Shown here: positions 9,706 to 19,613 of the stretch, piece after piece
Position numbering within the stretch: position 1 is the first letter of the stretch
How the letters are laid out: each line of letters begins with the position of its first letter
Translations under genes and position numbers: made by a program
The notes under the pieces: generated by a model
The model's input: the letters and a program-made list of their open reading frames with translations, nothing else
The model's database searches: none
Told to the model about the DNA's origin: nothing
Assembly (NCBI RefSeq): GCF_006459125.1
Contig: NZ_CP041070.1
Location: 1,922,001 to 1,986,000, forward strand
DNA: 64,000 nt
Direction: 5' to 3'
From: Halarcobacter anaerophilus
GTDB lineage: Bacteria; Campylobacterota; Campylobacteria; Campylobacterales; Arcobacteraceae

Positions 9706-9714
9706 GGAATATTT

Positions 9715-10767
9715 TTGGGTACAATTACTTTTTTATTAGTACTTTCTTTTTTGGTATTTTTCCATGAATTAGGGCACTTTACCGCAGCAAAATTTTTTGG
9801 TGTAAAGGTTGAAGTTTTTTCTATAGGTTTTGGGAAAAGACTCTATGCAAAACAGTGGAAAGGTACAGTTTGGCAGTTTGCATTGATCCCTTTGGGGGGA
9901 TATGTAAAAATGAAAGGTCAAGATGATACAAAACCCACATTAAGAGAGCAAGGAGATGATTCATACAATAACAAAGCTCCCTGGCAAAGAATAGTTATTC
10001 TTTTTGCGGGACCTTTTGCAAACTTTATTTTAGCGGCAATTTTATACTTTATAATTGCCATTGCGGGAGCAAATTCATTGAGTCCTACGATAGGGAATAT
10101 CCAAGCAAACTCACCGGCACAAAAAGCGGGAATACAAAAAGGTGATGTTATTTTAAGAATAAATAACAATGATATTAAGACTTGGGAAGAGTTAGGAAAA
10201 TATATTAAAGACTCAAAAGGTGCACTTAAATTTCATATAAAAAGAGATAATAAAATTTTAGTAAAGATTATAAAACCTTATATCTCCGATGCACAAAATA
10301 TGTTTAAAGAGAATATCAAAAAAAGAATGATAGGTATCTCCCCTGCCCCAAAAATAGTAACAATATATCATGACCCTATATCTGCCGTTTCTTATGCCTG
10401 GGATAAAACGGTAGAATCTTCAAAAATGATATTTTTAGGAGTACAAAAACTTATTCAAGGAATAATTCCAAGTTCAGAGATTGGAGGAGTTATTACTATA
10501 GGAAAAGTTATCTCAGATGCCAGTCAATCTTCAATTATCGCACTGCTTGCAATTACTGCTTTGATTTCAGTAAATTTGGGAGTATTAAATTTACTGCCTA
10601 TTCCTGCTCTAGACGGTGGACATATAATGTTTAATATTTATGAAATTATAGCCAGAAGAAAACCAAGCGATCAGGTATTTATGTTTTTAACTCTTGCAGG
10701 TTGGGTAATATTAGCTTCTTTAATGTTACTTGGAATATATAATGATATAAATAGATTATTTAAATAA
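9715..10767 (+). CDS. rseP: RIP zinc metalloprotease RseP (site-2 protease)
   Basis: Intramembrane protease of the S2P family. The zinc motif HELGH is in the first helix (FFHELGHFTAAKFFGVKVE), one PDZ domain lies in the middle (SPAQKAGIQKGDVILRINN) and the third ligand motif NLLPIPALDGGH is near the C-terminus. Four membrane helices are likely. The start is TTG at 9715, preceded by TAAGGAATA; no ATG lies before the HELGH motif. In other bacteria RseP cuts anti-sigma factors or remnant signal peptides; no anti-sigma gene is visible here. Confidence 0.95.
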   Translation: MGTITFLLVLSFLVFFHELGHFTAAKFFGVKVEVFSIGFGKRLYAKQWKGTVWQFALIPLGGYVKMKGQDDTKPTLREQGDDSYNNKAPWQRIVILFAGPFANFILAAILYFIIAIAGANSLSPTIGNIQANSPAQKAGIQKGDVILRINNNDIKTWEELGKYIKDSKGALKFHIKRDNKILVKIIKPYISDAQNMFKENIKKRMIGISPAPKIVTIYHDPISAVSYAWDKTVESSKMIFLGVQKLIQGIIPSSEIGGVITIGKVISDASQSSIIALLAITALISVNLGVLNLLPIPALDGGHIMFNIYEIIARRKPSDQVFMFLTLAGWVILASLMLLGIYNDINRLFK

Positions 10768-10776
10768 GGGGAAACA

Positions 10777-11454
10777 ATGCAAAAAGAGCTTGCAGTAAAA
10801 AATCTTGATAAAATAGTTACAAAAGTTGAAGCAGCAAGACTTAGAGTTTCGCAACACCATATAGTAAAAATCATAGCTATTTCAAAATACTCAACAGCAG
10901 AAGATATTTCAGCACTTTATGAAGTAGGACAAAGAGCTTTTGGTGAAAATAAAGTTCAAGATTTAAAAACAAAAGAAGAAAAACTTGACGAGCTTCCGAT
11001 TGAATGGCATTTTGTAGGAAGATTACAAAAAAATAAAATCAATAATCTAATTGATTTAAATCCTACATTAATGCACTCTTTAGACTCTCTTGAATTGGCA
11101 GAAGAGTTAAATAAAAAATTAGAAGCAAAAAACAAAAAGATGTCTTGCCTTTTACAAATCAATTCAGCATATGAAGAGAGTAAGGCAGGAGTTGATCCAA
11201 AAAACGCAATCGAAATTTATAAAGAGATTTTAAACTCTTGTAAAAATATAAGATTAAAAGGTGTAATGAGCATTGGAGCTCATACCGATGATAAAGAAGT
11301 TGTAAAAAAATCTTTTTTAACAACCAAAAATATTTTTGATGAAGTAGTTCCTTTAGGAGCAAAATATTGTTCAATGGGAATGAGTTCAGACTTTGAATTA
11401 GCCATTGCCTGTGGCTCAAATATGGTTAGAATTGGCTCGTCTTTATTTAAATAA
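10777..11454 (+). CDS. YggS/PLPBP-family PLP homeostasis protein
   Basis: Pyridoxal-phosphate-binding TIM-barrel protein of the YggS/PROSC family, without known enzymatic activity and involved in vitamin B6 homeostasis. Signatures: the PLP-lysine strand IIAISKYSTAED, FGENKVQD, IEWHFVGRLQKNK, the glycine-rich phosphate site SMGMSSDFELAI and the C-terminal MVRIGSSLF. SD GGGGAAAC precedes the ATG, 9 bp after rseP. Length (225 aa) is normal. Confidence 0.93.
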   Translation: MQKELAVKNLDKIVTKVEAARLRVSQHHIVKIIAISKYSTAEDISALYEVGQRAFGENKVQDLKTKEEKLDELPIEWHFVGRLQKNKINNLIDLNPTLMHSLDSLELAEELNKKLEAKNKKMSCLLQINSAYEESKAGVDPKNAIEIYKEILNSCKNIRLKGVMSIGAHTDDKEVVKKSFLTTKNIFDEVVPLGAKYCSMGMSSDFELAIACGSNMVRIGSSLFK

Positions 11455-11481
11455 AACCATTTCTATCTCTAAAATATTTTA

Positions 11482-11490
11482 TGCTATAAT
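11482..11490 (+). promoter_or_regulatory. Extended -10 promoter (TGCTATAAT) before the LRR-like gene
   Basis: TGCTATAAT is a perfect extended -10 box 55 bp before the next ATG, in an AT-rich stretch without a clear -35. This is the usual form of sigma-70 promoters in Campylobacterota. It would start the LRR-like gene and the small gene after it independently of rseP. Confidence 0.55.
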
Positions 11491-11544
11491 TAAAAAATAA
11501 TTTTTTACTTTAAGAGTAAGACTTCTGCGAAAAAAAGGTGCCAA

Positions 11545-13044
11545 ATGAAAACTTTAAGTGATATAAGAAAATGGTTAAAAAGCAAAAACGTTGAAAATTA
11601 TACTGTATCTGAAGATTTATATATCACTGTCCATGGAAATGTTGATTTGTCGGGGAAAATAGTAGAAAGCGAGCTACCTGTCAAGTTTGATGTAGTAGAT
11701 GGCTACTTTAATATATCAAATAACAATTTAGAAACTTTAGAAGGATGTCCTAAAAAAGTAGCAAAAGATTTTAACTGTTCTCACAATAAAATAACAAGCC
11801 TTTTCGGTGGTCCGTCAATTGTCGGAGACTTTGACTGTTCAAACAATGAATTAAAAAATAATTTATCTTACGGTCCTAAAGAGGTGTACGGTTATTATAA
11901 CTGTTCAAATAATAGATTATCTTCAATTGACGGTGCGCCAAGAAGTATTGTTGAATATTTTAACTGCTCAATAAATCTTCTTACTAGTTTAAAAGGCGGA
12001 CCTAAATATGTTGATGGGTTTTTTGACTGTTCTCAAAATAGATTAGAGACCTTAAAAGGCGGACCTATTACCGTTGGCCAAGATTATATGTGTTATTGGA
12101 ATCAATTAAAAAATTTAAATGATGTTGCCGATGAAATAGGATGGAATCTTATTACGGATATCTCTTTAAATCATATTACAAAAAGTTTTGATGAAGAGAA
12201 AAAAATCTGGAAATATAAAGGTGAAGAGGTAATAGGTCATATCTACAAACCTCTTCTTGATTTAACGGATAAAGAAGATATCAGAGTCTGGCTTAACAAA
12301 CATGGAGTAAAAGATTTTCATATTTTAAAAGATAATTCGGTAAAAGTACAAGGTGACGTAAATTTTTCTAAAAAGTTGGAAAACCTTTCAAAATTACCTC
12401 TTAGATTTCATGAAGTTACCGGAGATTTTGATATAAGCGATAATGTATTAATGACTTTAGAAGGTTCTCCTAAAAGAGTAGGAGGAAGTTTTCTAGCCTA
12501 TAAAAATGAATTAACATCTTTAAAAGGAGGTCCCATTGAAGTTGGGAAAAACTTTATTATTTTAAGAAATAATATAAACTCTTTGGAATACTCCCCTGTT
12601 AAGGTAAAAGAGGATTATATCTGTTCTCACAACCCTTTAAAAAGTCTGGTAGGAATTGTTGATGTAGGCGGGAATATTTTTACGAATCTTTTAATTGACG
12701 GACTAAAATATCAAGAGTTTACATACAATTCCGTAAAAACTTATAAATATGACGGTGAAAGCATTTTAAAATACATAGAAAGAGAGTGTAAAGTTCTTAC
12801 AGAAGAGGAACAGGTTTTTGAAACAACAAGAAGAAATATTCAAAATGCCATAAATAAAATGATAAATAACGATACTCTAAAAAAAGAGATGATAAACGAA
12901 ACTTTACTTAAAAATCTGACTAAATATAATCTTCATGATTTAAAAGAGATGGTTCTTCTTATCAAAAATCCTCCTATTGAGACTAAAAAGAAAGAACTTA
13001 GTGAAGAAGAAATTCTTCAATCGGTATTTGATAAAGAGATTTAG
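11545..13044 (+). CDS. Leucine-rich-repeat-like protein with an internally duplicated module
   Basis: No enzymatic domain recognised. The protein (499 aa, no signal peptide) is built from ~21-residue repeats of the form LxxLxGGPxxVxxxFxCSxNx, for example LTSLKGGPKYVDGFFDCSQN. Two arrays are present: about six units at residues ~55-190 and about three at ~310-375. Each array is introduced by a similar header (IRKWLKSKNVENYTV at ~7 and IRVWLNKHGVKDFHI at ~245), which reaches a ...GDFDIS-N-L-TLEG segment, so the N-terminal half has been duplicated. The C-terminal ~90 residues are charged and helical. Such repeats usually bind proteins. Likely cytoplasmic; function unknown. The small unknown gene follows 8 bp downstream. 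Confidence 0.75.
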   Translation: MKTLSDIRKWLKSKNVENYTVSEDLYITVHGNVDLSGKIVESELPVKFDVVDGYFNISNNNLETLEGCPKKVAKDFNCSHNKITSLFGGPSIVGDFDCSNNELKNNLSYGPKEVYGYYNCSNNRLSSIDGAPRSIVEYFNCSINLLTSLKGGPKYVDGFFDCSQNRLETLKGGPITVGQDYMCYWNQLKNLNDVADEIGWNLITDISLNHITKSFDEEKKIWKYKGEEVIGHIYKPLLDLTDKEDIRVWLNKHGVKDFHILKDNSVKVQGDVNFSKKLENLSKLPLRFHEVTGDFDISDNVLMTLEGSPKRVGGSFLAYKNELTSLKGGPIEVGKNFIILRNNINSLEYSPVKVKEDYICSHNPLKSLVGIVDVGGNIFTNLLIDGLKYQEFTYNSVKTYKYDGESILKYIERECKVLTEEEQVFETTRRNIQNAINKMINNDTLKKEMINETLLKNLTKYNLHDLKEMVLLIKNPPIETKKKELSEEEILQSVFDKEI

Positions 13045-13052
13045 AGTTTAAA

Positions 13053-13292
13053 ATGGAAATTTCAAATAAGCTTAACAGATATGACTCTACAATACAGCCA
13101 AACCAAATCAGACAAGCTACAAAAGTAGCTTCAAAAGGTAGTATAAAAGAGTTTACTGAAGCTTATAGAGTTGATATAAGCCAAAGAGCAAGGCAAAGTG
13201 CAGAGTTTAACGACAACTCAATAACTTTTCCTATTCATGACTCTGAGATTCTTCAATACAGCCAAAATCTTGATTTAACTTATAAATCTTAG
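13053..13292 (+). CDS. Small protein of unknown function
   Basis: 79 residues, polar, with no membrane segment or signal. A start 8 bp after the LRR-like gene suggests co-expression. The central [15 protein letters not shown] has the look of the short VxISxxAR segments seen in flagellar or anti-sigma-type small proteins, but I do not see enough to call FlgM. It converges on trpC with a 4-bp overlap of the two stop codons (TTAG). Real gene likely from spacing and composition; function not recognised. Confidence 0.6.
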   Translation: MEISNKLNRYDSTIQPNQIRQATKVASKGSIKEFTEAYRVDISQRARQSAEFNDNSITFPIHDSEILQYSQNLDLTYKS

Positions 13293-14080
13293 TTTAAAGC
13301 ACTTTTGAATTTTTTAAGTTCTTCTTCTATTGAGGGAACTCTCATAAAATGTTCACCTATTAAAAAAGCATCTGCTCCTATTGAACTCAATCTTTTAATT
13401 GTTTCCACATTTGAAACTCCGCTTTCGGCAACTATTATTTTCCCGTTTGGAATCATTGGAATCAATTGGTCGCATAAAGTCATATCCATTTCAAAAGTTT
13501 CCAAATTTCTATGATTTATGCCTATTATATTTGCTCCGCATTTCATAGCTTTTTTCAAATCTTCTTTATCGTGAATTTCAACTAAAACTTCAAGCCCTAA
13601 ATGCAAAGCATAATCATAAAGTTCTTTTAGCCCTTTTGTACTTAAACTTTTTGCAATAAGCAAAATAAAATCTGCACCGTAAACTAAGGCTTCGACAATT
13701 TGATATTTATCTAAAATGAAATCTTTTCTAAGCAAAGGGGTTGGAACATATCTTCTAATTTGAGTAAGATACTCTTTATCTCCCAAAAAGTAATGAGGTT
13801 CAGTTAAAACGGAAATTGCATTTGCTCCGTTTTTTGAATACTCTTGAGCTATTAACAAAGGATCAAAATCTTCTTTTATCACCCCTTTGCTTGGACTTGC
13901 TTTTTTAACTTCCGCAATAATTCTAATAGGCTCTTCTTTTGTAGAAGTCAAATAAGGTTTTACGTCTCTTGGAGGAAAAGGATTAATACTTAAACTTCTT
14001 CCCAACCATTCCATCGGGTAATCTTTTTTTCTTTTTTCTACATCTTCTCTTGTTATTTTGTTTATTTCATCTAAAATCAC
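13289..14080 (-). CDS. trpC: Indole-3-glycerol phosphate synthase
   Basis: Converts carboxyphenylaminodeoxyribulose phosphate to indole-3-glycerol phosphate in tryptophan synthesis. TIM-barrel motifs are all present: [11 protein letters not shown] (catalytic Lys), [23 protein letters not shown] (second Lys), [12 protein letters not shown] and VAESGVS. Monofunctional, 263 aa. It overlaps the TPR lipoprotein gene by 4 bp and is last in its operon. The trpF gene lies separately near 23 kb, so trp genes are dispersed here. Confidence 0.96.
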   Translation of the reverse strand: MILDEINKITREDVEKRKKDYPMEWLGRSLSINPFPPRDVKPYLTSTKEEPIRIIAEVKKASPSKGVIKEDFDPLLIAQEYSKNGANAISVLTEPHYFLGDKEYLTQIRRYVPTPLLRKDFILDKYQIVEALVYGADFILLIAKSLSTKGLKELYDYALHLGLEVLVEIHDKEDLKKAMKCGANIIGINHRNLETFEMDMTLCDQLIPMIPNGKIIVAESGVSNVETIKRLSSIGADAFLIGEHFMRVPSIEEELKKFKSALN

Positions 14081-15381
14081 TTATTGCACTCCTTAATTTT
14101 TTCCCAGTGAAGTCTTATTTCATCATCATTTAATCCCGTTGCATCAATCACTTTTTTCATATTTATATAGGCATTTTCACAATCTTTTAATTTATATTGC
14201 CCCCAAGCCAAAGAGTCGATATATGCCAAATTATTAGGAGCTTTTTCCAAAGCTTTTTTCACAAAATAGAGACCTTTTTTTACATCAATATCGTAATCTA
14301 TTAACAAATATCCCAAATAGTTTTGATAAACATGGCTGTCAAGTACGGTTAAAACATATTCAAATTTTTTGATAACGCCTTTTAGAACTTTCCTCTTATC
14401 TTTTGCCATTTCAAACTCTATTATTGCAATTTGAGCCAAATAATCAATATTTGAACTCTTTTCATAAAGTTTATTTGCTAAAGTATAAGCTTTTTTATAC
14501 TCTTGTGTAGCTTTATACAAAGACAAAAGTTTTTCATCGTTTGCTCCGCTCTCTTCTAAAAAAGATATTGCCTCTTTTACGTCTTTTTTCTCTAAATAAA
14601 ACATCAAAAGTTTATAGATTTTTTCTAAAGCTTGAGCATTTCCTTTATCTTTAAAAGTAATATATGTTCTTTTTAATATTGAAATTACTCCGTCAATATT
14701 ATTCTCATTTTGATAAAGTTCCAAAAGCCGTGAACATATAATATTATCACACCCTCTTATTGTAATATAAGATTCTAAGAGATTTATTGCTTCTGCTCTT
14801 TGATTCGTATATCTGTACATTATGTCTGTTAAACTAAGTAAAGAGCTGATAGAGGAAGTTCTTTCATAAATTTTTCCGAAAAGTTCTTTTGCTTTGTTAT
14901 ACTCGCCTTTTCTAATATAAACACTTCCTAAAAGTTCGTAAATTGAATCATTTTCTTCTATTTTTAGAAGATTTTTTATCTCTTTTTCCGCTTTTTCAAA
15001 CTCACTTTTTTGAACTAATGCCAAAATATAAATTTTTAATATATTATCTTCCGAATTAGTGATTTTTTCTCTGTTTTTTTCTATTATCTCTATTAAATCA
15101 TCATATCTTTTAAGAGCAAAACTTAATCTTGAATACTCCAAAAGATACTCATTATTAAAGGTATTTTCATAAAGTTTTTCAAAAAGATCAGCTGCCTCTT
15201 CTTTGTTACCTTCTCTTAAATACTCTAAGGCATACATAACATATCTATCTTCTTGGGCAAAAGTTTTATACTTGAAATCAGGATTTATTAAATTACTTTT
15301 TTGCGGTTCATTCAAAAAACTGCACCCTGATATAAAAAATGAAAAAATTATTAATATTACAATTCTACTATAGCCGGGCAC
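14077..15381 (-). CDS. TPR-repeat lipoprotein
   Basis: 434 residues. A lipoprotein signal peptide ends in FISGC (lipobox; Cys at residue 20), so the mature protein is probably anchored in a membrane facing the periplasm. The rest is tandem TPR-like helical hairpins (for example [22 protein letters not shown] and [22 protein letters not shown]), which bind partner proteins. The start is GTG at 15381, inside the end of the YkgJ-family gene; no other start lies before the signal helix. Partner unknown. Confidence 0.82.
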   Translation of the reverse strand: MPGYSRIVILIIFSFFISGCSFLNEPQKSNLINPDFKYKTFAQEDRYVMYALEYLREGNKEEAADLFEKLYENTFNNEYLLEYSRLSFALKRYDDLIEIIEKNREKITNSEDNILKIYILALVQKSEFEKAEKEIKNLLKIEENDSIYELLGSVYIRKGEYNKAKELFGKIYERTSSISSLLSLTDIMYRYTNQRAEAINLLESYITIRGCDNIICSRLLELYQNENNIDGVISILKRTYITFKDKGNAQALEKIYKLLMFYLEKKDVKEAISFLEESGANDEKLLSLYKATQEYKKAYTLANKLYEKSSNIDYLAQIAIIEFEMAKDKRKVLKGVIKKFEYVLTVLDSHVYQNYLGYLLIDYDIDVKKGLYFVKKALEKAPNNLAYIDSLAWGQYKLKDCENAYINMKKVIDATGLNDDEIRLHWEKIKECNK

Positions 15382-15737
15382 TCTTCTTTCACCTCATCTT
15401 TTCTTGTTTTAAAATATTCCCAGAACGGAAATGTTCTGCATTGTATCGGTCTTACATCATAAATAGAACACTGTTTTTTCTTTAAATCAAAGAAAAAACA
15501 CGCATAATTATCTTCTGCAAGTTTTATCTCTTTTATACTATATTTATAACCTCTTTTTTCTAAATATTTAACTCTTAATTCATCTAAAGAGATATTTAAA
15601 TATTCACTTAAGTTTTTCATTTCCTCTTTACTTATCCAGATATTTCCGCTTTCGCCTATACAGCAATTACCTTCACAGGTTTCACACCCTTTTGGATTAA
15701 AAGCAAAATCAAAACCCTCTTTTTTTACAATATTCAT
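15357..15737 (-). CDS. YkgJ-family cysteine-cluster protein
   Basis: 126 residues. The N-terminal cluster CETCEGNCC and the C-terminal RPIQCRTFPFW with C-S-I-Y-D-V are the zinc/iron-binding pattern of the YkgJ (UPF0153) family. The family has no firmly assigned biochemical role; an Fe-S or zinc centre is expected. It overlaps the methyltransferase by 4 bp (ATGA) and the TPR lipoprotein by 25 bp. Confidence 0.85.
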   Translation of the reverse strand: MNIVKKEGFDFAFNPKGCETCEGNCCIGESGNIWISKEEMKNLSEYLNISLDELRVKYLEKRGYKYSIKEIKLAEDNYACFFFDLKKKQCSIYDVRPIQCRTFPFWEYFKTRKDEVKEECPAIVEL

Positions 15738-16444
15738 ATTTCTACTTTTATACTGTGAGTTGAACTCATTTCATAAATTTTTTTAACTTTTTTTGAAAAA
15801 TCATCATTTTCAAAAACTACTAAAGGTTCTAATACCCTTAAAAGTGATTTAGAATTTTTTCTTGCATATATTAAAACCAATGTGGCATCTTTACTCTGCT
15901 TAGGATGAACAAACTGTAAAGCTTCAATATTTAATTTTGCCTCTTCTAAAAGTTTTATTATATCTTTTAACTGTTTTACATCATAGCAGAAAAAGAATTT
16001 ACCGTCGGTTTTTAAAACTTTTGAAACTTTTTTTATAAACTTTTCCAAAGGTAAACTATCATTATACCTTGCAATTTTTAAATTCTCATTTTCACTTTTT
16101 ATTACATTTGTATGATAAAAAGGAGGATTTGATACACAAATATCAAACTCTTTATCAAAATTCAAATTCAAAAAAGAGCCTTTATACATAGTTGTATCAA
16201 TGCCGTTACATTTTGCATTTTTCAAAGAAAAATCTTGGAACAGAGTCTGAATTTCACACTGATTAAGAGTTATCTTTTCATAATCCCTTGCTAAAAGCAA
16301 TCCTAAAATACCACTGCCGCTGCCGATATCTAACAACTGCCCTTTTATATTTTTAAATTTCTTTAAATTTTCTACTATAAAACTATATAAAAAATGGGTG
16401 TCGCTATTATAACAATATCCGTTGCTAGGCTGATATAGAACCAA
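15734..16444 (-). CDS. TrmN6/YfiC-like N6-adenine methyltransferase
   Basis: SAM-dependent methyltransferase of 236 aa. Motif I is LLDIGSGSGILGLLLA, and motif IV is NPPFY, which identifies methylation of an exocyclic adenine amine. In the YfiC family the substrate is A37 of tRNA-Val; that is by similarity only. The start is TTG at 16444 with AAAGG about 10 bp upstream. It is first in the minus-strand operon that ends with trpC. Confidence 0.82.
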   Translation of the reverse strand: MVLYQPSNGYCYNSDTHFLYSFIVENLKKFKNIKGQLLDIGSGSGILGLLLARDYEKITLNQCEIQTLFQDFSLKNAKCNGIDTTMYKGSFLNLNFDKEFDICVSNPPFYHTNVIKSENENLKIARYNDSLPLEKFIKKVSKVLKTDGKFFFCYDVKQLKDIIKLLEEAKLNIEALQFVHPKQSKDATLVLIYARKNSKSLLRVLEPLVVFENDDFSKKVKKIYEMSSTHSIKVEI

Positions 16445-16727
16445 AAAGAACCTTTTTTTAAATTTTGGTGATTATATCAAATCTTAGATTTAAATCAAGT
16501 GAGTCATTTCATATAAAAAAAGTCTGATTTCTCTCATTTTTATATAAATTATTAATAGATTTTATATAACTTTTATTTATATTTCTATTTGTATCGGATA
16601 GTAACATGGACGAGATTAAAAATTATTTATCTCATATTTAAATTAACTTTAATTCTTTAATTAGTTATCATAATTCAAGAATATTTGATATTTTTTAAAA
16701 TTTTTAAGCTTGGAAAAAGGAGAGCAA

Positions 16728-17045
16728 ATGTCAATACTAAAAGCTCCTGAAAATGTTCCTGTTTGGGTAGATGAAACAAGATGCAAAGCCTGTGACTTAT
16801 GTGTATCTGTTTGTCCTGCCGGAGTTCTTGCCATGAGACCCGAAGCCTCTTCAATACTTGGGGCTATGTTGGAGATTGAAAATCCCCAATCATGTATCGG
16901 ATGCTGTGATTGTGAGTTATCATGTCCTGATTTTGCTATTCATGTTGCAGATAAAAAAGAGTTTAAATTCTCAAAACTTACAGATGAGGCAAGACAAAGG
17001 GCAATAGATATTAAAAATAATAATTATAAAGTACTTAAAGTATAA
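16728..17045 (+). CDS. oorD: 2-oxoglutarate:acceptor oxidoreductase, delta (ferredoxin) subunit
   Basis: Two-[4Fe-4S] ferredoxin subunit of the OOR complex, which decarboxylates 2-oxoglutarate to succinyl-CoA in place of the dehydrogenase in Campylobacterota. Cluster motifs: CKACDLCVSVCPAG and CIGCCDCELSCPD. I place the start at the ATG at 16728, 4 bp after an excellent AAAGGAGAG SD; a TTG at 16710 in the same frame would add six unconserved residues. First gene of oorDABC, after a ~280-bp AT-rich leader. Confidence 0.93.
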   Translation: MSILKAPENVPVWVDETRCKACDLCVSVCPAGVLAMRPEASSILGAMLEIENPQSCIGCCDCELSCPDFAIHVADKKEFKFSKLTDEARQRAIDIKNNNYKVLKV

Positions 17046-17054
17046 GGAGAGAGA

Positions 17055-18185
17055 ATGGCTAGAGAAGTAATTTCAACGGGAAATGAATTGGCAGCACAAG
17101 CAGCAGTTGATGCAGGATGTGAATTCTTTGGAGGATATCCCATTACTCCCTCAAGTGAAATAATGCATAAACTCTCGGATTTACTTCCCAAAGCAGGAGG
17201 TGTTGCAATTCAGATGGAAGATGAAATTGCGGGTATCTGTTCAGCTTTAGGTGCAGCTATGTCAGGTAAAAGAGCAATGACTGCAACTTCGGGTCCAGGA
17301 ATCTCTTTAAAAGCGGAAAATATAGGTTTAGGATATATTGCGGAAGTTCCTTTAGTAATAATTGACGTAATGAGAGGCGGTCCCTCAACGGGTCTTCCCA
17401 CAAGAGTACAGCAGGGAGATATAAATCAAGTAAAAAATCCCACACACGGAGATTTTAAATCAATAACTCTTTGTGCCTCTTCACTTCAAGAGTGTTATAC
17501 CCAGACAGTAAGAGCTTTTAATCTTGCAGATAGATTTATGCAACCTGTATTTGTTCTTTTAGACGAAACAATAGGTCATATGTCAGGCAAAGCCGTAATT
17601 CCCGACATAGAAGAGATAAAAAAGAATATAAGATTAAGAAGAGTTTTTAAAGGAGAGCCAAAAGAGTACAAACCCTATAAAGTACCTAAAGATGAACCGG
17701 CTATCCTAAATCCGATGTTTCAAGGGTATAGATACCATTTTACAGGTTTACATCATGATTACAGCGGTCATCCTACAGAAGATGCAAAAATGTGCGAAGA
17801 TTTAATACAAAGACTTTTTAATAAAGTTGATGCACATTTAGATGAAATAGAATCGTATGAAGAGTATTTGCTAGAAGATGCCGAAATTATGATTATAGCC
17901 TACGGTTCTCTTGCTTTATCTGCAAAAGAGGCAATAAACAGATTAAGAAAAGAAGAAATAAAAGTCGGAATGTTTAGACCTATTACCTTGTGGCCAAGCC
18001 CTGAAAAAAAGATTGAAGAGTTATGTGACAAATTTGAAAAAATCTTAGTTGCCGAACTTAATATGGGACAATATATAAACGAAATTCAACGAATCAGCGG
18101 AAGAAAAGATTTTACAACAATGTTTAGAGCAAACGGTAGACCAATAGCTCCGCTTGAAATAATGGAAAAAATAAAAGGAATGTAA
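17055..18185 (+). CDS. oorA: 2-oxoglutarate:acceptor oxidoreductase, alpha subunit
   Basis: Alpha subunit of OOR (376 aa): pyrimidine-binding and transketolase-C-like domains of the pyruvate/2-oxoacid:ferredoxin oxidoreductase superfamily. Typical segments: FFGGYPITPSSEIMH near the N-terminus, QMEDEIAGICSALGAAMSGKRAMTATSGPG split over residues ~54-83, and GGPSTGLPTRVQQGD. SD AAGGAGAG. Start 9 bp after oorD and stop one base before oorB, so it is tightly coupled. Confidence 0.96.
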   Translation: MAREVISTGNELAAQAAVDAGCEFFGGYPITPSSEIMHKLSDLLPKAGGVAIQMEDEIAGICSALGAAMSGKRAMTATSGPGISLKAENIGLGYIAEVPLVIIDVMRGGPSTGLPTRVQQGDINQVKNPTHGDFKSITLCASSLQECYTQTVRAFNLADRFMQPVFVLLDETIGHMSGKAVIPDIEEIKKNIRLRRVFKGEPKEYKPYKVPKDEPAILNPMFQGYRYHFTGLHHDYSGHPTEDAKMCEDLIQRLFNKVDAHLDEIESYEEYLLEDAEIMIIAYGSLALSAKEAINRLRKEEIKVGMFRPITLWPSPEKKIEELCDKFEKILVAELNMGQYINEIQRISGRKDFTTMFRANGRPIAPLEIMEKIKGM

Positions 18186-18186
18186 A

Positions 18187-19020
18187 ATGGCATTTGATTA
18201 TGATGAATATTTAAGAGTAAACAAAATGCCTACACTTTGGTGTTGGGGCTGCGGAGACGGAGTTATTTTAAAAGCGGTAATCAGAACTATTGATAAACTA
18301 GGATGGAATATGGATGATGTTTGCGTGGTGTCAGGAATCGGCTGTTCCGGTAGATTTTCATCTTATATGAACTGCAATACAATACACACCACTCACGGTC
18401 GGGCAGTTGCTTATGCAACAGGAGTAAAACTTGCCAATCCCGATAAAAAAGTTATTTGCGTAACAGGGGACGGTGACGGTTTGGCAATAGGAGGAAATCA
18501 TACTATTCACGGATGCAGAAGAAATATTGACATAAACCATATCGTTATCAACAATTTTATATATGGTTTAACCAATTCTCAAACAAGCCCTACCACACCT
18601 CAAGGAATGTGGACGGTAACGATGAAAAAAGGAAATATTGACCCTACTTTTGATGCCTGTAATTTGGCAATAGCGGCAGGTGCCTCTTTTGTAGGAAGAG
18701 AATCTGTAGTTGATCCTAAAAAACTGGAAAAACTATTTATAAAAGGCTTTGAACATAAAGGTTACTCTTTCTTTGATATTTTTTCAAACTGCCATATAAA
18801 TCTGGGAAGAAAAAATAAAATGAACTCTGCACGCTCACATTTGGATTGGATAGATTCAATTACTCTTTCAAAATCTAAATATGACAAAATGGAAGAGGAA
18901 GAAAAAAAAGGACTTTTTCCTACTGGAGTTTTAAAACAAGATAACGAAGCAAAAGAGTATACGCAAATGTATGAGAAAGTAAAACAGGCACATCAAAATA
19001 ATACAACAGTAGAATTTTAG
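18187..19020 (+). CDS. oorB: 2-oxoglutarate:acceptor oxidoreductase, beta subunit
   Basis: Thiamine diphosphate-binding subunit (277 aa). Visible: WCWGCGDG (cluster/TPP region), VSGIGCSGR, THGRAVAYATGVKLANP and the TPP motif VTGDGDGLAIGGNH followed by NNFIYGLTNSQTSPTT. Together with oorA it forms the catalytic core. One-base gap after oorA and 11 bp before oorC. Confidence 0.96.
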   Translation: MAFDYDEYLRVNKMPTLWCWGCGDGVILKAVIRTIDKLGWNMDDVCVVSGIGCSGRFSSYMNCNTIHTTHGRAVAYATGVKLANPDKKVICVTGDGDGLAIGGNHTIHGCRRNIDINHIVINNFIYGLTNSQTSPTTPQGMWTVTMKKGNIDPTFDACNLAIAAGASFVGRESVVDPKKLEKLFIKGFEHKGYSFFDIFSNCHINLGRKNKMNSARSHLDWIDSITLSKSKYDKMEEEEKKGLFPTGVLKQDNEAKEYTQMYEKVKQAHQNNTTVEF

Positions 19021-19031
19021 GAGATAGGATT

Positions 19032-19613
19032 ATGGCTAGAACTTTAATGAGATTTACGGGTGTGGGAGGACAAGGTGTACTTCTTGCAGGAGAGATATTC
19101 GCAGCAGCAAAAATAAAAAACGGTGGATATGGATTAAAAACGGCAACCTATACTTCTCAAGTAAGAGGAGGTCCGACTGTTGTTGATATTACTTTAGATG
19201 ATGAACCTATTTTATACCCATACGCAAATGACGGAGAAATTGATTTTATGTTATCAGTTGCACAAATCTCTTATGACCAATTTAAAAAAGGTATAAAAAA
19301 AGGGGGGATAATAGTAATTGAGCCCAATTTAGTCACTCCTACAAAAGAAGATAGAGAAAAATGGGAAATATACGAAATTCCTATTATTACAATAGCAAAA
19401 GAAGAAGTAGGAAATGTTATTACCCAATCGGTACTTGCCCTTTCTATCGCAAATTATATGACAAAGGAGAGTGTAAAAAATGATATATTAAGAGAAACAA
19501 TGCTTAGTAAAGTTCCTAAAAAAGTTCATGATATAAATAACAAAGCCTTTGATCTGGGAATTGATTATGCAAAAGCGGTATATGATAAAGCTTTAAATTC
19601 TAATACAAAATAA
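19032..19613 (+). CDS. oorC: 2-oxoglutarate:acceptor oxidoreductase, gamma subunit
   Basis: Gamma subunit (193 aa) with the typical start MRFTGVGGQGVLLAGEIF and TYTSQVRGGPT. It completes the four-subunit complex in the order D-A-B-C, the arrangement known in Campylobacter and Helicobacter. SD TAGGAGATAGG. It is followed by a 129-bp gap before an unrelated histidine kinase. Confidence 0.96.
   Translation: MARTLMRFTGVGGQGVLLAGEIFAAAKIKNGGYGLKTATYTSQVRGGPTVVDITLDDEPILYPYANDGEIDFMLSVAQISYDQFKKGIKKGGIIVIEPNLVTPTKEDREKWEIYEIPIITIAKEEVGNVITQSVLALSIANYMTKESVKNDILRETMLSKVPKKVHDINNKAFDLGIDYAKAVYDKALNSNTK

Noticed and set aside
13053-13292. FlgM-like anti-sigma factor
   Set aside because: Only a short VDISxxAR segment is similar; length, position and the rest of the sequence give no support.
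16710-16727. Upstream TTG start for oorD
   Set aside because: The ATG at 16728 has a far better Shine-Dalgarno, and the added residues are not conserved in character.
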